DNA from: Mytilus galloprovincialis
Taxonomy: Eukaryota > Mollusca > Bivalvia > Mytilida > Mytilidae
DNA: 64,000 bases
Assembly: GCF_965363235.1 (NCBI RefSeq)
Contig: NC_134849.1
Location: 67,041,122-67,105,121 of the forward strand
Direction of reading: 5' to 3'
Below the pieces are notes generated by a model that searched no databases, was not told the origin of the DNA, and saw only the letters and a list, made by a program, of their open reading frames with translations. Position 1 is the first letter of the stretch. Every line of letters starts with the position of its first letter. Positions 48,201 to 57,200 of the stretch are shown piece after piece. The translations under genes and the position numbers were made by a program.

Positions 48201-51200
48201 AAGCAAAACCCTCACCAGATAGTCATCAATACAGACCCAATATGGCAGACAGCAAGAAAAGACAATGAGACAACTATCCACCTTGGACTTGCTCTAGTCG
48301 AGGATGTTAACAACCATAGGTCACTCTTCTACCTCATAATTTGATATGTGTTAGTGGATTTGGTTTTAACTGTTTATATCATTCTTGTTTATAGACTGAA
48401 CTGATTTTCATAATGCAAAGGACAGGTTCAATATTATAATAAAGATATGTGGTATGATTGTCAATGATGCAGCTACCCACTAGAGTCCAAAGGTTGAGGT
48501 TAGACAACTTTTAACACTGTAAAGCCTTCAACAATGAATGTATTCACTATAATAAGTATATATATAGCATTAAACGACCCAAGCATGACAAAAAGTGAAA
48601 TTATTAAAAATGGCATAACCAACTGCTGCATTTAGGCTAAAAAAAATATGGAAAACAATTGAGTTACAGGCTCATGACTTTGGGTAAGCATTGAAAAAAA
48701 TGTTGTGGGTGCACAACCCTACCTGTAAACATAATGGTAAATCAGGAAGTGTAACATCACAACATATCCATGAGAACACACTGTAAATCAGTTGGACATG
48801 TTGGAAAACGTTTGAATCATCAGATGAGTACAAGTAAAACACAAAGTGTTTATGCCCTGTAGCGGAGGGGGCATGAAGACACAGAAGTCTTACCTTTATC
48901 TGTTTGTATGTTTATCCCAAAATTGGTTTCCCTTCTCTTACTGTAGTTTACCTCAACCAAATGTTATGAAACAGATACACAATGCAAATTACCACAAAAC
49001 ACAGATCAAGTTTGAATTTTTATTGGGTAATTTTAACCAAGATTTATGCCCCTTTATTATTGGCAAATTGCTGAATTTTTAGTTTCCATTCTCTAATTTA
49101 TGTTTGTCTCAACCAAATGTTATGAAACTTATACACAATGCTTGTTACCATTAAACAGATCAAGTTTGAATTTTGGTGTCCTCAATTTAACCATTCTAAA
49201 GTTATGCCCCTTTATAAATGAACAAAAACTCTATTAATTAAGTTTTAGTTCTCTAACTTAAGTTGGCTTCAACCAAATGTTAGGAAACCTACACACAATA
49301 CTTATTACAATGTACCACAAAACTCAGATCTCGTACATTTTAGGGTAGCATCACTTTTACTGTTCTTCAGTTATGTCCCTTTCTAACTTTATATGTTAGC
49401 AATTGGGGGGATCATATGTGTCATAGGACACATTCCCCATTTATTTATAAATATATTTCATGAACAAGTATTGATATCACAGAAATTATACATGATAATC
49501 TAACAATATTATGTAAGTGGATTCATATCATTGTCCTTAAAACAAGTAGTATCTCATGACCCACATGCCTTCGATCAGTTGACAATTTTAGATGTTTCAA
49601 CTTTTGTTTTTAACAGTGAAACCACATTTACATCCCAGAAGATGATTGCAAGCCTACATTATTATTAGATATAGGAGAGAGAGAAAAGACAATACTTGGC
49701 TGATGAACATTGTGCAATTGCATGTCAAAGGAACAGTACTTTTATTGGTGTTCTTCATTTTAAAAGAATCAACTAGTGAGTTATAATGAAATTATGACCA
49801 TCCATTCATTTTCATTAACCAATAACAACTACAAAGGTTTTGAGGATACACCAATTTTACATTAATAAATAAGTAAATATTAAGGCTTCCCTGCAACAAC
49901 TGCAATTTTTGTACCAGTGATAAAATATTACGATAAAGAAAAATAACAGTTGATCCACTTTCACTGTTGTTTGTTGGTACCAATTTCTTGAATTAGCAAA
50001 AATTGCACAATAATAATAGTTTATGCCAAACAAAAAAAATTTTCATCTACCGATAACATTATTTAAATAAATATCCCAAAAAGAGAAAGCAAATAAAAAA
50101 AGTCTGGACACAGCTTTTGTTTTCTCTGTTTGAAGTATTAAGACAGGTATTTAATAGACTGTATATCAGAAAATGTCTGTTTTATTAAGCAAACTAAATA
50201 GAACATTCTTATTGCAATCAAGAATTATTTAAAATGTATTAATTGAGATTTCTGCCAAAACAATTTGAATAAAATGTCATAAATTATAACATATTCAGAA
50301 ATATTGTCTAGTCCTTTTAACATTGTCCAAAACATTCTGATTTTGTATCTGAAAGTCTACCTAGTAAACAATTTCCCAGACTAAATCATTAAAAACAAAT
50401 GTTTAAATAAATGAGAAGTTTCATTGAATGGATACAGATACACAGTGTGTAAACATGTGGTGGTCTGTCCCCTTCAGTGTCAAGCATCAATGATAAGGAA
50501 TTAAACATTACATAATTCTTATGTTTTCTGCTATGAAAAATAAATGTCTTAAAATATTACCAAAAATAAAATAAACTGTACAGCAAGGTAAAAACTTAAA
50601 AAAAGACACTGAAAACTATAAGTCAATATTTTTTGCGAAAAAAGGGAGACAATCCAAAAATGAATTTCTAAAAGTACACCCAAATAAATTCAGCCAAGCA
50701 TTACTATTGCTGGTGTTATGTGATTCACTGTGAAAGAGGGTGATTGCAGGAGACTAAACATGATAAACTATGTTCCTTAACACATAGAGTTGTTGAAAAT
50801 AATGGATGGCTATTTAACATCCACTGCCAAATAAAATCAACATAACAAGAACATGCTACCAGAATGCAATAGGAATATTAGCCTTGCTTTGTATGATACC
50901 ATCACACTAGCCCTTGTTTCTCTTGCTAGTTCACAAGGTAATAGTCTACAGGAAGATGTGTTACAATTTTTCTACGCATTATTCTGACTAAACCCAAACT
51001 AACCAGTCTTTGCTCTTACTGCTTAATGCTGCATGCTTAGTGGAGAGGAAGCAAATAAAATTGAGAATGGAAATGGGGAATGTGTCAAAGAGACAACAAC
51101 CCGACCAAATAAAAAACAACAGCAGAGGGTCACCAACAGGTCTTCAATGAAGCGAGAAATTCCTGCACCCGGAGGCGTCCTTCAGCTGGCCCCTAAACAA

Positions 51201-54200
51201 ATATATACTAGTCCAGTGATAATGAACACCATACTAATTTCCAAATTGTACACAAGAAACTAAAATTAAAATAATACAACACTAACAAAGGCCAGAGGCT
51301 CCTGACTTGGGACAGGCGCAAAAATGCGGTGGGGTTAAACATGTTTGTGAGATCTCAACCCTCCCCCTATACCTCTAACCAATGTAGAAAAGTAAACGCA
51401 TAACAATACGCACATTAAAATTCAGTTCAAGAGAAGTCTGAGTCTGATGTCAGAAGATGTAAATACCAATTTTTAAGTTTTTGGTTTGACCTGACCAGGG
51501 TTGGAACCAGCAACCTCCCGCCCTTGAGGTTAACAGGAGACCATTCAGGCATTCACGTAAGGAAAATAAAGTTCAGAAAGAATCACCGTCAAATTAATTG
51601 ATTTGTGTTTAACCTCACTTTTCACTATATCATTAAGGAGGAAAATTTACGGTAATGATTTGAATCAAATCACCTTGTGTGTTGTAAATTGTAGTATTAA
51701 ATTAAATATGTTACCTCCGCCCATGGAATGTAGTATAAAGAAACACTGTAGACAGTCACAGAACTCAGCAGCTCTCCTTATAACATCAGATAACTGTTCT
51801 CTATACTGTGTACCATACATCTTATGTCCAACAGCCCTAAATAAAAATATACTGTGTACCATACATCTTATGTCCAACAGCCCTAAATAAAAATATAATG
51901 TGTTCCATACATCTTATGTCCAACAGCCCTAAATAAAAATATACTGTGTACCATACATCTTATGTCCAACAGCCCTAAATAAAAATATAATGTGCTCCAT
52001 ACATCTTATGTCCAACAGCCTTAAATAAAAATATACTGTGTACCATACATCTTATGTCCTACAGCCCAAAATATAAATAAACATATATTGTGTACCATAT
52101 ATCTTATGTCCAACAGCCCTAAATAAAATTAAAATTAAAATAAATTAAAACCTCTAAATTCAAAGTTATCTCCCATATTTTTGAAGCACTGCCTGACATA
52201 AACAAAAGCAATTAAATATATCACAGAATTAAAGTGATTTGTAATTGTCAACTTTCCTAACTTTATAATGAATATTATCATGATTATGGTATAGCAATAA
52301 CCATGATAACATTTCGAAACATCAAAAAATATGTATTTGTTTTTTTAAATTTTAGATATTGTTTTAAAAATGGATTATCTCTCTTGGTTTGGTTATATGT
52401 TTTGTTGAATTTTTTATTAAATTACATTATTTCTAATTTTAATTCTATTGTTGTAAGATGTGAAAATTTGAACAGATGAAATAAAATAATTACTGCATAA
52501 ACGTGCCAGGATGAATACTTCAATTGTTTTAACTATACAATATTATTTGATATAGAGAATTTTTCTATAAATAAAAGCATGTAAATATTTATAATACCTA
52601 TCCATTGTTTAAACTTAATATATTATAAATGAATTTGACATCTTCCGTAATGCCAATTACAATTAAAGATATTTTCATGTTAGCTCAGATCAGGTTCTAT
52701 TGGGGAGATTTAACTACACAACACTACACTGATTAGCCAAAAGTTAACTATTAGCTAGTGACCATAATTTATCCAGATACAAAGAATTCATGTATTATTT
52801 CATCATTTTGTTGGATGCCAATTTTCTTGGATTTCGTGGGTTTAAATGAACCATAAAATTAAATGTTCAATGAGTTACAAATTTTCTATATACAGTTAAC
52901 TCTGGTTGTCTCGAACTCGGTTGACTCGAAATTTCGGATGAGTCGAAGTTTTCACGTGGTCCCGAACTTTATTCCATACAAAAGTATGCATTCGACTCCT
53001 GATTAGTCGAAATTTCGGTTGAGTCGAACTAAATTTACGGTCCCAAGGTTAACAAAAGCATTCAAAATCAATTTTTTATCTCGAACTAATACACATATGT
53101 CAAAACATGACCTCCGGGATTGAAATGGATTGAATAGTTAATCTGACAATACACGTGTAATTAAATTTCCGGTCACTGACCACTGTATTGATTTATGACA
53201 TGCTATTTTCATGAGTGTTTACCTAAGATTATCTTTTATAGAATTTTGACAAATAATTAGTGATACATTGTTAATGTTCATGAAAAAGTATTTAAAATGT
53301 TTACAAAACAATTAATTTGTGATTTACGCTAATGAGCTTGGGTGTGTATAAAGTGAGGATTATGGCTTCCATTGATGATCACCTAAAAACTACTCAAACG
53401 GCGTCTTTAATCTTGTTATATTTTCTTTTGAAAAGAAAGACTGAATTAAACATAATGAATAGAATTTTCTTAAATCTCTTGTAATCGAGAATAAACAATT
53501 TTTGTCAGCTATAACCGACCTGAATACAGAAACTATCAATTGGAAATTACTCTTTTGAAAAAGCCATAGGATTTTTTTTTAATTGAAAGAATTGAATAAA
53601 TAAAAATAATGTCATCATAACAATAAAAGACTGTGACATACAAATACATCGATCTGATACTAGAATATCGATCCCCTTGCCATATTCACCCGGATTTATT
53701 TTAGCTTTACCAAGCTAAGCAAGAGTTGTGTCCCTTAGATTGTCTAACTTCCGTTGTTCGTTTGAGTCGAACTACGTGTATCTCGAAATATTTCTCTGGT
53801 CCGGCTGACTTCGACATAACGAGAGTCTACTGTATGTCTATGTTCCAGACCATACAAGTATTTGGGCCGTACGCGTACAGTCCGGACCTTATACATGTAC
53901 TCGTTCAGTCTGACAATATGCATATCATGGTTCGACCATTTGAGTATTTTGATAAAGTATGCATACAGTCCAGATACATATGGTCAAAATACTCATACTG
54001 TCTCCAACATCTATGCAGACTTCAGCAAAACCACAAAATCACTTATCCACAAAAGTTGTCCTCATTCCATGAAAAATTGGTTCCCTTGAAAATAAATGAA
54101 TGCACAGTACAACATACTACATAGCAAAGGGTTTAAAAAATATTCAATAGAAGACCAATAAATTATTTTACCAATTATTTCCACAACCAGACACATCAGT

Positions 54201-57200
54201 TATCAACTGCTGAAAGTCAAACACTTCTCTTAATGGCCCCTTCATCATTTCACTGACAACCCCCTCTTCCATATCAACCAAAACAGCCTGCAACAGACAA
54301 ATGGAATAGTAAATTTATACATCTTTTATCACATTTATCATATCACTGAAAACATCATCTATCAGATCAAACAAACCAATTAGTAAAAGTCAAAATAATG
54401 TATTCCAATGTCATAATGTATGATCATAATTTTTGCAGTTTTGACATATCACATGTAGCAGTCTGTGTCGATGTGAATTCTTTCTGTAACTTTTATAAAT
54501 AGGTTGCGGGAGTTTCTTGCTGCAATGAAGACTCATTGGTGGCCTTTATTTGTTGTCTGCTCCTTGGTCTAGTCATTGTCCCTTTGACACATTCCCCATT
54601 TCCATTCTCAATTTTTTATGGTTTTGTATACAGATACATTGTAAATGTGATTTTAAAAATGCATTATTGAAAATATATTGATTGGTCTTCTCAGATTTCC
54701 TATGTACCGGTAAGTAATAATTTTAAGACAAAACCCAACCACATTCGGTATGTGCCTGTCCAAAGTCGGGAATCTGTAAGGCAGTTGTTGTTGTTTGCTT
54801 CTGTGTATCATATTTTTTATGTTGATTATTGTTCTGTATAGATATCAGGCTATTAGTCTCGTTTGTATATACATGATATAGATTTACATTTGCCATTTCA
54901 GAGCATTTTCAGAACAGTTTTGATAATACTAAGTTGTTCACTTAGTTTAGTGGAAAGCTGGCTCATTAGCAATCAAATTTTTTTATTGTTATAAGGAAAA
55001 GTAGTGAGATTGCTGTTGTACTGAGTAACCCATAATTTTTGGTTCATATTCTACATAGTTTTGGTACATAAAATCTCCTCTAATTAAAAATATATTGTAC
55101 ATTTTCCAAAATAGCATATAGAATTTTTGGACAGTACCTTTTATATATATTTACTCAATATTTTAATCTTAAGGTAAAAACATGATAAATGAGGTGCATT
55201 TTTAAAGTTTTCTTTTACATTTATTTTAACATTTATATCAGAAATGCAATTTGTGTCTAAAGGTGAATGAAGGTAGCTGTCCAAGAACAACAATTCTAAC
55301 AAAATGGGACACAACTCAAGTTAACCCCCCAAAATGAATATGCTATACAAACTCTAGCTTTGAGTGCTTTAATCTTTCCTTTACCACTACCCATTGGTAT
55401 GTTGGCTGGATCATCATATCGGGAATCAACATTTCTGAAAAAGCTGCTTAATGATTCATCATAATTACCACTCTACAAAAAAACAAACAAAATCATTGTA
55501 CATTTTGTAATAAAATACAAGGGCTTCATGTTTATTTGTGACTTGGGGTACTCTTTTCCATGGATTTCATTAGTTTGTTGTTGGTCGTTGCTGTAAATCA
55601 AAATCTTTTTTTTTTTTAATATTGTTAAGTTATAAATAAATCAGGCTTTTACCATGTTTAAGCCTTAAGGTGGTACCCAACACTTTCACTAAAATTAATT
55701 TGGCTCGTTTAATTTTCATAAAATTTTGTCAAAGTATATACCTTGACCTTTAATTTTGAAAAAAATATAAAAATTTCAAAAATTTTGAACCAACTGTTTT
55801 GTCAGAAAAATTACACTGGTTATATAGCAGTTTGAGAAACACCAATTTTGATCATTGAGAAGCTTGATATTCCTTTTACAACACAATGTAATTAAAACGT
55901 TTAGCATATTTTACAGAGTTATCTCCCTGTAGTGTTAGGTACCACCTTTAATTCTTAATTATTTTTACATTGATCATTTCTGTGCTTTTTTTTCCCTTTA
56001 TCTAGCTATATGCATATGTGGTATGGGTTTTGATTATTGTTTAATACTGTATGGTAAACTATAGACATGATATATGCACCCTTCTATGTCATTTCGTCTC
56101 ATTGCAAAAAATACAAAATATTTATTATTTATATAATGCAAACATGATAGATGAACATTAAACCTCCAATTTAAGTGTTCAACAAAATAGAAATTTCATA
56201 TGCAGAACTATCAAATGAATTAAAATAAGATACATTTATCATATGTATCCATTGACCATAACATCCTGTTTGCCAAAATAGTTTGTAACTTAGTATAGTT
56301 GAGTTTGTGCTTTAATATATCTGAATTAACTTTGATCTGCCATTCAATTAAGATACTACGCATGAAGTTAAAAAAAAAAATATGAGACCTTGTTGACAGC
56401 TGCATGCTCTCTTAATGCAAGATCCCAGAATCTACAACCAATCTGATTTCCACATTGTCCAACTGTAAAAATAGAAAATATTGATGTACATGTAGATCAT
56501 ACTAAAATACTTATTATTATTTCTCTCTACATGCTCTATAAAGCTAATGAAAGCCAGCAATGTTTAATCATGTTAATGAGTAACCAAAAAAAAAGGAGTA
56601 TTAAACATAACAAACACCACTCCTCCTTCTGGCACAAAATTGAACTTTAATATCTTGATGTTTTTGTTTTATTCCATTCAAACAGGGGTTTTATACAAAT
56701 GCAAACAATTTTTTTTTGCGTTGCATATTTGGTTTCCAGACAATAACTTTATTTCATTTGAAGTGAATGGATCTCTTTGAAATTTTACCGAAAGGTTCAA
56801 TACCACAAAAAGGAAAGTTGGGATTGATTTTGGGGGTTGTGCTACCAACAGTTAAGCAATAAAAGTCCAAAAATGGGCAAAAAAAACAAGTATTTTTGTT
56901 GTTTTCAGACAATAACTTGAAAGTGTATGACCGAATAAAACTTGGAATTTCAATATTAGCACATATTGGTGACTTTTAAACATTGATTATTAATTAATAA
57001 TGTATTATCGATATATTTTTTTAACTTATAAATGATTTACAGAAAGCAGATAAGTTCATAAAAAACTTTTAAAAATTTAGTGTGTACATCGAATATGGCG
57101 ACCACAGAAATCACAATGGCCGCCATGCTCGATGTACACACTAAATTTTAAATTATCTTTATGAAGTTATCTGCTTTTTGTAAATCATTTTAAAGTTATA

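Noticed and set aside
51804..52130. Regular 46-bp direct repeats as a CRISPR array
   Set aside because: There are no unique spacers. The whole period is repeated and it contains a eukaryotic splice acceptor.
53726..54124. 132-codon frame as a gene
   Set aside because: It spans the pogo-like MITE end and intron 3/4 flank on the strand opposite TUBE1, with no domain-like composition.
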